Of a DNA stretch of 64,000 nucleotides, positions 34,269 through 45,500 are shown piece after piece; position 1 is the first letter of the stretch, and every line of letters begins with the position of its first letter. A program made the position numbers and the translations under genes. Source of the DNA: Saturnia japonica (lineage: Eukaryota; Arthropoda; Insecta; Lepidoptera; Saturniidae); the NCBI GenBank assembly GCA_033032175.1, contig CM065326.1, forward strand, positions 10,496,001 to 10,560,000, written 5' to 3'. The notes under the pieces are model-generated. The model had not been told where the DNA came from. It made no database searches and was given only the letters and a program-made list of their open reading frames with translations.

Positions 34269-35553
34269 GGATTGGCCAGAAAGGTGTACGATTTTAAAAA
34301 AACTCTTGCGTTTGAACCTTATGAGTGGGGATTGCGCGGGTGGTGGGGGTGAGAAGCTCGGTTATCAGAAATTGAGTCGCGGCGGATCGCTTTACCGGAG
34401 CGCAGCGTGCATTCTGCGTTAAACATTATTATAAAAATGGCGATTCATGCGCTATTGTTCGACGTTTATTTCGGCGTGAGTTTGGATTACATGACGTAAA
34501 TCAGTGCCCGAAGGAAAGTGTGATTCGATCGTGGGTCAGTAAGTTCGAAGCTACTGGTTTGACTCTCAAACAGAAGCCTGCGGGACGCCCTAGGTCAACA
34601 AGAACGGAAGACTCAATTGAACAAGTTAGAGCTTCGGTTCAAAGTAATCCTGGTCTATCGACTCGCAAGCGATCAGCTGAACTTGTGGTGTCCAGAACAT
34701 CTTTGCGTTGCATTTTGTTGAAAGATTTGAATTTGCACCCGTATAAAATTCAACTTGTGCAGGAATTGCTGTCAAATGACCCAATTTTACGACGAGCTTT
34801 TGTTGAAACAATGTTGGAACATTTTCAGAGTTTCAATAAGATTCTGTTCTCCGACGAAGCCCATTTTAGCTTAAATGGGCATGTCAATAAACAGAATTGC
34901 CATTACTTGGCTGCAGAGAACCCACGTACAAAACATCAAAAGCCACTGCATTCGCCGAAAGTAACCGTTTGGGCGGCCATATCAGCACAAGGAGTTATCC
35001 GGACCCTATTTCTTTGAAAATCAACAAAGACAATCTGTCACTAAATTCCGACCGATACATAGCCATGTTAAGGGATTTTTTCTTTCCGCAACTGCAACAA
35101 TTTGAAGCCTATAATCATGCGACGTGGTTACAACAAGATGGTGCGACATGCTATACATCTAATGCTTCGTTGGCGGGCCGTAAACGAGATATTTGCTGGG
35201 AAACTGTTATCGCGCTGAGGTGACATTATATGGCCGCCTAGTAGTCCAGATATAACGCCACCGGAGTTTTTCATGTGGGGAAACCTGAAAAGTAGAGTCT
35301 ACTCCAATAACCCAGCCACGATTAACCAGTTAAAGATAAATAAATATCCGAGAAGAAATGGCAGCTATTCCTCGCGCAATGTGTCAGCGAGTTTTTACCA
35401 ATTTGAGGAATTGCAGCGGGATGGTGCATACCTGAATGATGTAATTTTTAAGAAATAAACTTCCCAGATGTCTATTTAAATTGAAATAAAGATTTGTATG
35501 TGTATTGTATTTAGTTTTTTTTTTTAATTCGCAAATCTCTCTGGCCCATTCTG
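34269..35553 (+). mobile_element. DD41-type mariner, second copy (older)
   Basis: Weak terminal repeats (GGATTGGCCAGAAAGGTG on the left, CAGAATGGGCCAGAGAGATT read inward on the right) sit between TA dinucleotides. The ends are much more diverged than those of the related element at 2899-4194. It abuts the 5' edge of the retroposon copy at 33712-34262. Confidence 0.7.
34376..35458 (+). pseudogene. DD41-type mariner transposase, frameshifted
   Basis: The frame opens after TGA at 34373 and reads FTGAQRAFCVKHYYKNGDSC, then VIRSWVSKFEATG, GRPRSTRTEDSIEQV, LHPYKIQLVQELL and FSDEAHFSLNGHVNKQ (first Asp). A frame change near 35005 leads to WLQQDGATCYTSNAS (second Asp), and another after 35200 to WPPSSPDITPPEFFMWG. 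Here the third acidic residue of the DDE triad, usually the D of P-x-D-Y/F, is a Glu (PPEFF). Relative to 2999-4078 it is the same family, more decayed. Upstream start not certain. Confidence 0.85.
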
Positions 35554-35779
35554 TATATGGAATTCTCCGATTGTCGTCGAGTGTATCCGAAACAAGCCGA
35601 ACACGTTATTTCAACATGTTTTGACTACAACGAAGTCATTTAGCGGAATTTGTGCTATTTTTACCGTAGATGCACCAATTATACAATAATATTTAAAAAA
35701 ATAGTGTGTGCAGTTCACACGCGATGGAAGTGAAATTTTCAGAAAACATAAAATACATACATACATACATAAATCACGC

Positions 35780-36045
35780 CTATTTCCCAACGAGGTAGGC
35801 AGAGATCACTTCCTTCCACCTGCTACAATCCTGGTATACCTGTTTCGCTTCTTCGACATTCATTAATCTTTTCATGCATGCTCGTCGGTTTAGAATACTC
35901 TTGACCTTACCTTTCTTCAGAACGTCTTCGATTTGATCGATAAATGTTCGTCTAGGCCTTCCTCTTCCAACGATTCCTTTCACACTCGCATCATAAATTT
36001 GTTCATTAACTAAAATATCTTCTTTAATATCTCGTTTTGGAAAAT
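35780..36045 (-). pseudogene. LINE reverse-transcriptase C-terminal tail
   Basis: The minus strand reads KRDIKEDILVNEQIYDASVK, then GIVGRGRPRRTFIDQIEDVL, KKGKVKSILNRRACMKRLMN and a WKEVISAY end. This is the basic tail I know from the C-terminus of insect LINE reverse transcriptases, where GKGRPR...Y.D.I...L..G...S..NRRACM...V recurs in many copies. The RT domain itself is absent. It is the 3' remnant of a dead insertion. Confidence 0.6.
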
Positions 36046-36077
36046 CCTAAATCGGCGTACATACAACAATGTGCACA

Positions 36078-36200
36078 ACCATGGTCGTTGCACTGTTAGA
36101 CCAATTCGACGACGATTATAGTTGTGAAAATCGGGACTTGCTTTAACAGTCTATAATGTATTCTATCTTTTAGGCTAAATCCTATAGATATAATATGTGT
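36078..36200. repeat. MITE-like dispersed repeat fragment
   Basis: CCAATTCGACGACGATTATA, GTTGTGAAAATCGGGACTTG and GGCTAAATCCTATAGAT match 60370-60470 closely, and more loosely 31290-31400. Only the right-hand part of the family is present here. Confidence 0.5.
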
Positions 36201-36549
36201 TTGTCTATTTTTAATTTACTTCAGAAAAAGGAGGAGGTTATCAATTCGGTTGTTTTTTTTTTGTACGTTTATTACCACATAAGTTCGTCATTTATAAACC
36301 GATTTAATTGATCGGGGTCTAAAAAAAAGAAAAAGACCTATCTCTAGATAAACTTGGAAAAATAAAATACAAAATTTCATCCAAATCGTTGGATCCGTTT
36401 CCGAGAAAACACGTACATTAGTTTGTATTTAAACAATGTTTCAATTCCAAGTTTCCTAGACAGGTGTTGTTCCTTTTTCATTTTTTCCCCCAGATATTAT
36501 TAATTATACAACATAGTGGCGTTGTTGTTTTTTTTTTTGTTGTTTATAG

Positions 36550-36750
36550 GTTTAGCGATATGGTCAAAATTTCACCTGATGTTAAATGACGATGTGATCC
36601 AAGATGGTGACATGCTAAGTCTTGTGGGTTAGACTGGTTCTCAAAACTAGCTGCCGGAACCGTGGCTATGGACCCATCATGATGTTTTCCTTCACCGAAA
36701 GCTCAGGTTCATTACAAAGATTCACCACTGAGCCATTAATGCTTCCACGT
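36550..36750 (-). mobile_element. SINE (family A), decayed copy
   Basis: Shares ACCTGATGTTAAATGACGAT, GATCCAAGATGGTGACATGC, AGCTGCCGGAACC and TTCCTTCACCGAAAGCTCA with the copies at 10822-11105, 48415-48745 and 59914-60245. The middle of the element is deleted. Confidence 0.55.
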
Positions 36751-38419
36751 TCGGATACATTTTTACCACATAAAACAATAGCTTTGCCCGCTTCTTTGTC
36801 CCCATTGTCTGTGAAATGAAATGACTCGAACACCATCTACCATAAAATGTTTGTACTAGTACAGAACCATCGTTAGACTGAAGACAACAATCCAATAAAA
36901 GACAATCTTCCATGGCAATCTGATAAATGGCCTAGAACGCATGGAGTACAGACAAATAAATATCTTTGATAAGTCTAAAGTAGGAATGCTCCGCTATTAA
37001 TATTAATCTAAAGAATAAATCTACGAGAGCCCATTTTTATTATCAGAGTATGCTAAATATTCTATGTTTAGACGTAATACCATATTAATTGAAGTTTACG
37101 AAAATAATTTTGCCAACCGAGAAATAATGAGTACAGGAGAAGTTAATTAGTTACCTTCATTAGCTGCTTCGAACGTTATCAAATTACGTAAAATTTATAA
37201 ATTATAATATCTGGTACATGTAACAGAAAAAAATATTTAAAATATGTTATACAGTCAAAGCCCCTATATTCACTGTTCCATTATTTGCGGTTTCAGTATT
37301 CGAGGATTTAAAAAATTCGACTACTTCCTATATTCGCAGCAAATCCTTCATTTGATACTCATACCATGGGGGTGCATAAAAATAACTGGACCACCAGATT
37401 TGGTCAATTTTGCTAGTCCATCATATAGGATTTTGAATGACGTAACTTAGCTAACCCTGCATTGTTTTCCAAACTAAACGTGTGCGAAAAATTTCAGCTC
37501 AGTCGGTTCAGGATAACTGTTTTAAAATTCATTTGCAAGATTTGACCCATACCAACAAGGCAAGATAATAAAAAACTTGTAAAAATGCGACCACTTCTTG
37601 TTTTCATTGTCGGAAATTTCTTTATTCGCAGATCATATAAAATTAATAATGCTTAACATTATTCACTACTTTCCAATCACAATTCAAAATCGAATTAAAC
37701 AAGACTTTTTTAACAATAAGAAAATCAACTTCAACGATTTAGAGGAATGAAATAAAAATGGGACCACCCATAAGGTATAATAATACCTTATCCAACATAA
37801 AAAATAATTATCCAAATCGGTTCATAGCCAAAGAAGACGTAGCTGAAAATTCATTAAAAAAAACTTTCGAATTCAATTACCTCCGTCTTTTTTTTAAGTC
37901 GGTTCACAATCAAGTCAATTTTGTAAAATATATCCCTGCTAAAAAACTTTAGTGCACGTCTAACGAGGTCGATTTATTCGATTTAAAATAGTAATTTGGT
38001 GATCATTATCAGAGTAAATTATATATATTTAATATAATATAATACTTAAATAATGCTAATTTATGAAGTTAAAAGTAACTGGAACAACGGATCCAAATCC
38101 ACTCGTCTAACCATTCGAGTACTAACATCGAATCAACTACTACACAAACTTCAAAATTATTATTAGATATCTAAAATTTCTATATCCGATATCGATATTC
38201 CTAAGGGATGAAAATAATCCCTAATATTGTATGACGTCATTGGGTGAGCATGCGCGGGAAAGTCGACGCCATTTTATATATTTTCGGTTACCCTCGGCTT
38301 CCGTCGTTGAAAACTTATTTCAGCCGAATTGCTAACGAATGCAACATGAATGCTACATGAATTTCCACCTTCAGTCGTTAGGGTCAGGTTCACTTTAGTC
38401 CTAAGAATACGTTTTGTAA
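36751..38419. other. Anonymous region with a shared repeat
   Basis: Mostly AT-rich and without genes. 37335-37570 (ATACCATGGGGGTGCATAAA, AATGACGTAACTTAGCTAAC, CAAGATTTGACCCATACCAA) is a relative of 46160-46635 in the same orientation. 36340-36412 (AAATTTCATCCAAATCGTTG) resembles 12755-12800. Frames here have no motifs. Confidence 0.45.
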
Positions 38420-38799
38420 TAGAATTGGTGCAATGAAAGATTTCTGTAAAACTAGCGGTCGCATAATGATCGAAATTCGACCAGCAACTTTTTAATCATA
38501 GACTATTTTCTGTTTGACATTTGCAGTATGAACCGAAACAATGAATATTATATCACTTGCTGTCACTTGTCATTGAGTGACAGTGTCAATATTTGGGGTC
38601 TAAGTTCAATGGCACTGGTCGGGATAGGATTTGCAGTGTTAATTTATTTAATTTAATATGTTAGTAACAGATATTATAGAAAAAAATAGCTTTCTGCACT
38701 CCTTCTCCATATAAATTTTAACCATACCAAATCTCACAGACTTCCGTGCACGCAATACGCTTAAAAAGGTGCCCGAAGTTTCTTCTCACGTATTAATAA
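38420..38799. repeat. Left member of an inverted repeat pair
   Basis: Reverse complement of 44975-45335 with moderate divergence. Shared blocks include TGAACTTAxACCC, TGACATTGTCACTCA, CAGCAAGTGATA, a cCGTGCACGCAA block and GAAGTTTCTTCTCACG. A mariner inserted at 38802, right at its end. The unit is about 360-380 bp, non-coding, and looks like a dispersed repeat or MITE whose TIRs I could not define. Confidence 0.65.
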
Positions 38800-38801
38800 T
38801 A

Positions 38802-40082
38802 GGTCTTTACCTATGAAATTACCGTTCTGCAGTACTGGCCATTTCAAATCAAAATAATTTTTGTTTGGCTAAGAATTCTAATTTCAAATTAATTTTATTT
38901 TAAAAACATGGAATTCTTTTTCCAAAAGTAGTCATTTGTTTATTGATTAGTGTTACATTTTCATCGTATTTCAATCTTTTTGTCATCATGGATACGTTAG
39001 AAATTCGAGTAATTATGGAATATGAGTACCGTCGTGGCAGCAACGCGGCACAAGCGGCATGCAACATCAACGACGTTTACGGAGCTAACACTACAAACCA
39101 ACGCACCACCTGTTATTGGTTTGCTCGCTTCCGTTCTGGGAATTTCGACCTGAAAAATGAACCTCGCGGTCGTCTGAAGACTTTGGTTGACAATGACAAA
39201 TTAAAGGCGATTGTGGAAGCTGATGATACACAATCTACGGCTTAATTAGCAGCAGCTTTCGACGTTAGCCTCAAAACAATATTGGTCCATTTGCGTCAAA
39301 TTGGCAAGGTAAAAAAGCTTGACAAATGGGTGCCCCACGAACTCAATGATCGCCAGCGCGAAGTACGCGTCGAGACGTGCCTTGCACTGCCCAACAGACA
39401 AACAAATGAAGGAATTTTGAACCGCATTATTACCTGCGTTGAAAAATGGATTCTGTTTGATAACCGCAAGCGCTCAGCAAGTTGGTTGGATCCTGGTTCA
39501 GCACCTAAACAATGCCCTAAACGAAAACTTACCCCTACAAAAGTGATGGTCACTGTTTGGTGGTCTAGCGCCGGTGTGATTCATCACAGCTTCTTATCAA
39601 ACGGGGTGAGCATTACTGCAGATGTATACTGTGAAGAACTGAACACAATGATGGAGAAGCTGGCACATCTCCAACCAGCATTGGTCAATCGCTCGTCTCC
39701 CCTGCTCCTGCACGACAACGCGCGACCTCATACTGCACAGCAGACGGTCTCCAAGTTGCAAGAACTGGGTTTGGAAGTTCTCCGTCATCCGTCCTGCTCA
39801 CCAGACCTTGCGCCTACAGAGTACTACTTTTTCCAGAATTTGGATGACTCCTTGGCGGGAAAAAAATTCAATACCCGAGAGACAGTACAAAATGCCATTG
39901 AAGAATTTGTTGCCTCGCGTCCAGCTGATTTCTTTAAGAAGGGCATCAATAAACTGCCACTGCGCTGGCAAAGATGCATTGATTGCATGGGTGATTACTT
40001 CGATTAAAACAAATAAAAAATTCATGAAAAAAATTCGTATAAAATTTTTTCATACAAAACGGCAATTTCATATGTAAAGACC
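38802..40082 (+). mobile_element. Cecropia-type mariner, copy 2
   Basis: The element is 1281 bp, flanked by TA (38800-38801 and 40083-40084). Ends are GGTCTTTACCTATGAAATTA on the left and, inward, GGTCTTTACATATGAAATTG on the right. Collinear with 21301-22575 but with fewer lesions in the coding region. Confidence 0.93.
38988..40007 (+). pseudogene. Mariner transposase (DD34D), copy 2, one stop and a lost catalytic Asp
   Basis: From ATG 38988 (MDTLEIRVIMEYEYRRGSNA) a single frame runs to TAA at 40005, 340 codons, interrupted only by TAA at 39243-39245 in the linker after ADDTQSTA. N-terminal HTH (RRGSNAAQAACNINDVYGAN, YWFARFRSGNFDLKNEPRG) and WVPHELNDRQ are intact. The first catalytic motif, TCDEKW in the family, reads TCVEKWILF: the Asp has become Val. 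The second (HDNARPHTAQQ) and third (SPDLAPTEYYFF) motifs follow, and the third Asp is also replaced, by Glu. Full length for a mariner. Even with the stop ignored, the missing first Asp would abolish catalysis. Confidence 0.93.
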
Positions 40083-41270
40083 TAATATTGTGATATTCCG
40101 ATGAAGTTAATCATATTAGAAGTGATGATTAGAAGCGGTAGTGGTACTTGAATGCTTCGACGTGAAAACTTCGAACAATTACTTGAAAATTCCCGGACCT
40201 TTGGTGATATAGAGATATTGTCCCGGACACCTTAAAAAATGTTTTTTATCAAAAATCAAACAATCGTCTGTAGCGATCCTCCGTGGCCCGCCTGCGCCTA
40301 AAACTAACGAGATGAGAGTCAACATAAATCATAGCTTTTTGTTTCTACGTTGTCCTTTCAACACTACCAATTTTACCAAGTATATATTGTGATATGATTT
40401 TATTGAACGCTCAAAACATCTTTATTTTTTCTTTGATATAAACAGCCTATTTATTCATGAATATACTATACACTGTTCTTTCTGAGGTAATTGAATTAGA
40501 AAGTAATTAGTATAACTCTCCTTTAATGGCATCAAATTAATTACAAACAAAAAAATATCTATATGGACTAAGTAATGCTACATTAAATCATAAATAACCC
40601 TTGGCCTACATTTTTAAATAAGATTTGGTTTTATTTGTTCACTAATCAAAATCCCGGATACTTCTGTGACTAGCCAAGTAAAGTACATTTTTATCTCGAC
40701 AGTGAGTTTTATTTTTTATTAAAACGCGCTTTACTCGGTGTCTAGTGGAGATAGAACGAAGACAAAAACGGTTTTAGGTTGGTGAGAGTTTTAGCTTTAA
40801 CCTGAAAATAAAATAAAATAAAATAAATAAATTTAAATAGCATAAATAGGACTGCAAGCAGCGAACAATTAATTTATAGACTATCTACAATTTGATATTG
40901 TTGTGTTTTTATTAATTTACTATATTATTGACATTATAAAATTATTATTTTAGTATTAAGACAATTCAATTATACAATACCGTAGATATACATTTTAGTC
41001 AGTAAGTCGCACTATTGCGACAGTTATATAAGTCCGTATTTATTATTAAGCTTATTTATAAGACGATAATTATTATTATCCTGTAATAATCTGTAAAGAC
41101 TAGGTCTGAGTCAATACATGTATTGACGACCTACTGACCTTTATACTTGGATAATAGCAGAGAGGGATTCTTGCTCTATTCGACTCGACCAATTAATTTA
41201 CTTTTTATTGACCATTACCTGTCTGGATTCTTTTGATCCAAATAGCTAGTTATAGTACCTTTATAAAAAT
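40083..41270. other. AT-rich region, possible LINE 5' part
   Basis: No gene is seen. An (AAAT)n run lies at about 40808-40833. The GC content rises after 41090, and 41090-41270 may be the 5' untranslated part of the LINE that follows, but no start can be fixed. Confidence 0.4.
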
Positions 41271-42803
41271 TTGACGAGTCTCTTCAGCAACATGCTTAGG
41301 ACACCCACTAAAGAAGGAACCACCTCAACCTTGAAATCGCCAGACAAAATAATGGAGCAGCCCCAAGCTCAGTCAACTCAGACGAGAACATCTCCAGCCG
41401 CAACTAGCGTGAGGAGGAGTATCGGAGAATGGGAGGCCGGAAAACCTGAGTTGTCAGGGCCCAAGTCTCAGAGGACCACCCGACGTAGCCCATTTACAGG
41501 GAAAGAACTGACTGAGGGGCACAAACGACCAGAGACGGCGACAACCAGGACTGTCGCAAAACCCACTGGCTCACCAACTGGCGGAGCAAAGACAGATAGG
41601 TACAAAGACCGACTGACTGAGGCGAGAGCATGCGTCCAGAAGGCGAGCATCAACCTAGGCAACTCGCGCAATATAAAGACCGAGATAAAAAAGGAAGTGC
41701 AGAGCGCGGTAGATCGCCTTTACCAACTGGTAAAAAAAGCCGAAGCCAGTGCCAGGAAAGGTGAAAAAGGAAAGGGCACGGGTAAAGTATCCCTGCCAAA
41801 ACAGACCAGGGAACAGGGGACTGAGATGGACCGAGTTTTGACCGGAATAAAAATCCAGGAAGCGGGAAAAACCAACGAAGAGGATGGGCTTGTCGATGGC
41901 CTCCTTCAGAGGCTTAAGACCCATGAGACCCCTCATTGAGGAGAGTAATAGCAACATACTAGACCTCAAAGGGGACATCGAGGCCCACAAAGCCGAACTC
42001 AAGGAAGGCAGGGCGACCTATGCGGGGGTGGTTGCCGGGGATGGCACAATAGTAAAGGCCCAAGTGAGGCCGGCACTGCACTCGGTGGTCGTCACGGCCG
42101 AGGGAGAGAGGCAGACGGGGGAAGAGGTCCTGGAGAAAATTAGAACTGCCCTAAACGCAAAGGACGGGGGTATAGAAATAGAAAGATTGAGGAAGGCTAG
42201 AGATAGCAAGGTGATTATAGGGTGTCGCACACACTCGGACAGAGAAAAGGTAAGACAGAAAATAGAACGTGGAAATAAGGACCTAAGGGTGTGGAGGACA
42301 TGAAAAATGAAAACCCGCTGGTAGTGATCACAGGGATACTGAAGAGCCACACGGATGTAGAAATCTATGGGGCTCTCGGAAACCAAAATCAGAAGGTCTT
42401 CAGCGGGTTAGAGGACAACGAGACCACAATGGAAGTGGCATATAAAATTGCGGTGTTGAGAGTGGCCCCAAAACTTTGGAGGAGGCTGATAGACACCGCT
42501 CGAGTAAAGGTAGACCTGCAAACCCTCCCAGTTGAAGATAAGTCTCCACTGGCGCAGTGCTCAAGATGCTTGGGGTACGGGCACGGGCGGAAACTGTGCA
42601 CGGAGACACAGGACAAGTTCAGCCATTGTGCCGGTCCGCACATGAAGTTTGAGTGTCCGGAATACGCGGCTGGCGCGCCGCCTCGGTGCTGCAACTGCGC
42701 GAAGGCTAGGAGGCAGGACGATGGCCATAACGCCTTTAGCAGCGAGTGCGCAGTGCGCAGAAGGTGGGATGCGCTAGCGCGGGCGTCGGTCGCCTACTTC
42801 TAA
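41271..42803 (+). pseudogene. R1-clade-like LINE ORF1 (gag-like, three CCHC knuckles), frameshifted
   Basis: Three overlapping frames (41271-41939, 41884-42303, 42291-42803) join into one gag-like protein. The first part is Ser/Thr/Lys-rich and basic. The middle carries VVVTAEGERQTGEEVLEKIR and IIGCRTHSDREKVRQK, features seen before the zinc knuckles of R1- and I-type ORF1s. The end has CSRCLGYGHGRKLC, CSHCAGPHMKFEC and a third cysteine cluster CCNCAKARRQDDGHNAF. Coding is GC-rich, unlike the flanks. At least two frameshifts break it. The role would be RNA binding in the retrotransposition particle. Confidence 0.85.
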
Positions 42804-42831
42804 GGGCACCCATGGGGACCGAGAGACAAAA

Positions 42832-43810
42832 ATGGTACATGGCACTTACCTAGTGGCACAGGTGAACCTCCAGCATATGGAGCTCGCGACGCAGGAGCTA
42901 GTCATGGAAGCCAGCCGGAGGGGAGTTGCCTTTGCGCTGCTCCAGGAGCCATATGTCGGAGGGATCGGTAGGATGAGATCTTACCAGGGCGTCAGGATCT
43001 ACCAGCACACCGGCACGGGGGAAGACAGCACAAACGCGGCAATTTCCGTTTTCGACACAACGTTGCATGTCACCCCCTGCCCGACGTACACCAACAGTAA
43101 CATCGTGGTAATTAAGATCGGGAAGGGTGTTGGCGCCTTGGTGATGGTCTCCTTCTACTTTGAGCCCAATGAGGACGTACTGGTTACTGGTTACTTACTT
43201 ACTGGAGCAGCTGAGAGCTATTGTCAGGGGAGTCGGGACCAGGAGGATAGTGGTGGGCGGCGACGCAAACTCAAAGAGTATTTGGTGGGGCAGTCCCATG
43301 GAGGACGCGAGAGGGGCGCTTATGGCTGGCACTTTCGAGGAACTAGGCATGCAGGTATTGAACGACGGCGACACCCCTACATTCGATACAGTTCGTGGGG
43401 GCAAGGTTTTGACGAGTTTTGTGGACGTCACTGCTTGCGCGGTGGAGATACTCGACCTGGCGGACGGATGGACTGTGGATAAGGGCGTGACGAGTTCGGA
43501 CCACAATACAATTTTCTTCCAAATTCATTTAAAAATAGATAGAGGTCTCAATGTAAATCAGACAACAAGAATTTATAATAGTAGAAAAGCAAACTGGGAC
43601 CTTTTTCATGAGAAAATGGACAGTTTGCTAAGCGTCAAAATTTTTAACAACATTGTAATAGATAAGATTGTGGACCCTAACTTATTAGATGAAAAAATTG
43701 AGGATTTCACTAGCATAATAATACAAGCATGTGAAAAATCCATTCCCAAATTGAAAAAAAATATAGTAAACCAAATTTTCCTTGGTGGTTCAATAAACTC
43801 GCCACGATGA
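42832..43810 (+). pseudogene. LINE ORF2, apurinic-like endonuclease domain, frameshifted
   Basis: It starts 28 bp after ORF1. The first frame reads LVAQVNLQHMELATQELVME and LLQEPYVGG (N and E of the endonuclease active site). After a frame change near 43195 the second reads VVGGDANSKSIWWGSPMEDA (GD-x-N), TPTFDTVRGGKVLTSFVDVT and VTSSDHNTIFF (the SDH motif). These are the landmarks of the AP-endonuclease domain of R1/I/Jockey-type LINEs, which nicks the target. Normal motif order and spacing, but the frame is broken. Confidence 0.87.
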
Positions 43811-44590
43811 AGAAGGAGGTCGTCCGTTGGAAGAGGAGGCTCCGCTGCGCAGCTCCGGCCCGCAGACAGGGCGTCGTCGCGAAGTACCTGGAGAAGAAAG
43901 AAGAGTATAGGAAAGAAGCCAAGAAGCCCAGATAAGTAGCTGGAAGAACTTCTGCGGAAAACAGGACAAGGAGGGCATCTACCGAATAATTGGGAGGACA
44001 AAGAAAAGGAGTGAGGACGTGTTGCTCAGGCGGGCAAACATGATGCTGGACCCGAGAGAGTCTGCAGAGTTTTTAGCAGAGGTATTTTACCCGGAGGACG
44101 ACCTGCAGAGCGATGAGCCATACCACTCGAAAATTCGAACGCAGGCCGAGGGCCTAAATGGTCAGGGTCATCATAATGATGACCCACCATTTACGCTCAA
44201 AGAACTAAGGGCCGCAGTGGATAGGTTCAATCCAAAGAAGGCGCCTGGGTCAGATTGACTAACGGCGGATATTTGTGCACGCGCCGTAAATTGCGCTCCG
44301 GAGACTTGCCTATCGCTGGTCAACAAGTGCCTGGAGTTGGGGGGTACTTTCCCATGGCTTGGAAGCAGGCCACTGTTGTAGTCCTGAGGAAGCCCGGGAA
44401 GGAAGACCACTCGAGTCCTAAATCTTACAGGCCGATAGGACTGTTGCCAGTGATGGGCAAGATTCTCGAGCGCATGGTTATTGAGAGGCAAACTCGTCCG
44501 AACGCGCCGCGGGAGCTTTTAAAACTAGAACATATTCGGGGAAACTCGGGCAGATGGCAGCCCTACGTGAGACAAGAAATCCTACAATGA
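43811..44590 (+). pseudogene. LINE ORF2, start of reverse transcriptase, truncated
   Basis: Readable pieces are VLLRRANMMLDPRESAEFLA, FTLKELRAAVDRFNPKKAPG and, after a TGA at 44256-44258, LTADICARAVNCAPETCLSL (other frame), FPMAWKQATVVVLRKPGKED and SYRPIGLLPVMGKILERMVI. These match the N-terminal RT motifs 0-2 of R1-clade LINEs. The polymerase core (motif with xADD) and the C-terminal domain are missing after about 44510, where the sequence passes into unrelated DNA. The LINE is therefore both frameshifted and internally or 3' deleted. Confidence 0.83.
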
Positions 44591-44974
44591 GCGTGGACTT
44601 TCTCTTAAAGAAAGAACATTAGTGCATTTTCTGGTACTGTCCAGTTGAAAATCTGTCGCGACCCACCCATTAGTGTGATCCCGCAGCTGCAGTTGAGAAC
44701 CAGTCCCCTTCCTACAATTATCGTTCTTAACAATTTATATACATAGATTAATTTAATTCCTTTAATTTGATCTCTCGTCTGTTTCTTGTTACTCGCTATA
44801 TTCTATTTATCATGTAGTCTACACTTTTAATTATAGTAGCACTAAGCAATGTTCTTTGTCTATTTTTCTTTACTTGTTTTAGTGTTTATTATGTAAGTGT
44901 TCAAATAAATAAATAAATTAGTCGTCTCTCGCGCTACAGCGGAAACCAATCATTAATTTATGTCTATATTATAT
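44591..44974. other. Possible LINE 3' remainder and tail
   Basis: No coding signal. The stretch ends near an (AAAT)n run, AAATAAATAAATAAATTA (about 44905-44922), which could be the LINE tail or an independent microsatellite. Confidence 0.35.
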
Positions 44975-45335
44975 CATTACGTGAGGAGAAAACTTCGGAC
45001 TCCTATTCAAGCATGTTGCGCGCACGGATGAGTGTGATTTTTGGCATGGATAAAGTTTATATAGAAAAGAAGTGGATGAAGCTAAAATTTATAAATAATA
45101 TATGTTGCGAATACTACACCGACCAGTAGTACCATTGAACTTAAACCCTCGCAAAACATTGACATTGTCACTCATTGAAAAGTGACAGCAAGTGATATCA
45201 TATTCATTATTTATGTTCGTACTGCAAAATGTTAATACAGATAACAGTTTGTAATCAAAAAGTTGCTATTTCGGCCATTGGGCGACCGCTATAGTAAACA
45301 CATACAATTTCACACACTGCCATTGTTTCATTCCA
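44975..45335. repeat. Right member of an inverted repeat pair
   Basis: Inverted relative of 38420-38799: CGTGAGGAGAAAACTTCGGA at its left, GCGCGCACGGATG, AAAGTTTATATAGAAAAG, ACCATTGAACTTAAACCC, GACATTGTCACTCATTGAAA and GTGACAGCAAGTGATATC in order. No coding capacity. Confidence 0.65.
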
Positions 45336-45424
45336 AGCTAAGCATAACTTGTACTATAATAACTAAACAGCTGATATACTGTACATAATTATAAAACATA
45401 CAACTAATAATTACGTCATAAAAG

Positions 45425-45500
45425 TCAATCATGTACGGAGATAGAACCTGCGACATCTCAGCCCATTGTTACCACTGCGCCACGAGGTCTGTCCAAGTGT
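45425..45500 (-). repeat. tRNA-like SINE head
   Basis: On the minus strand, ACCTCGTGGCGCAGTGGTAA has an A-box pattern and GTCGCAGGTTCTATCTCCGT a B-box pattern at the right spacing. The acceptor arms do not pair cleanly, so a SINE head or tRNA pseudogene is more likely than a working tRNA gene. Confidence 0.45.

Noticed and set aside
41468..43506. Several minus-strand frames of 60-120 codons
   Set aside because: They are shadows of the GC-rich LINE coding strand, which carries the zinc-knuckle and endonuclease motifs.
45425..45500. tRNA gene on the minus strand
   Set aside because: Only the internal promoter boxes are convincing; the stems do not close, so a SINE head or pseudogene is preferred.
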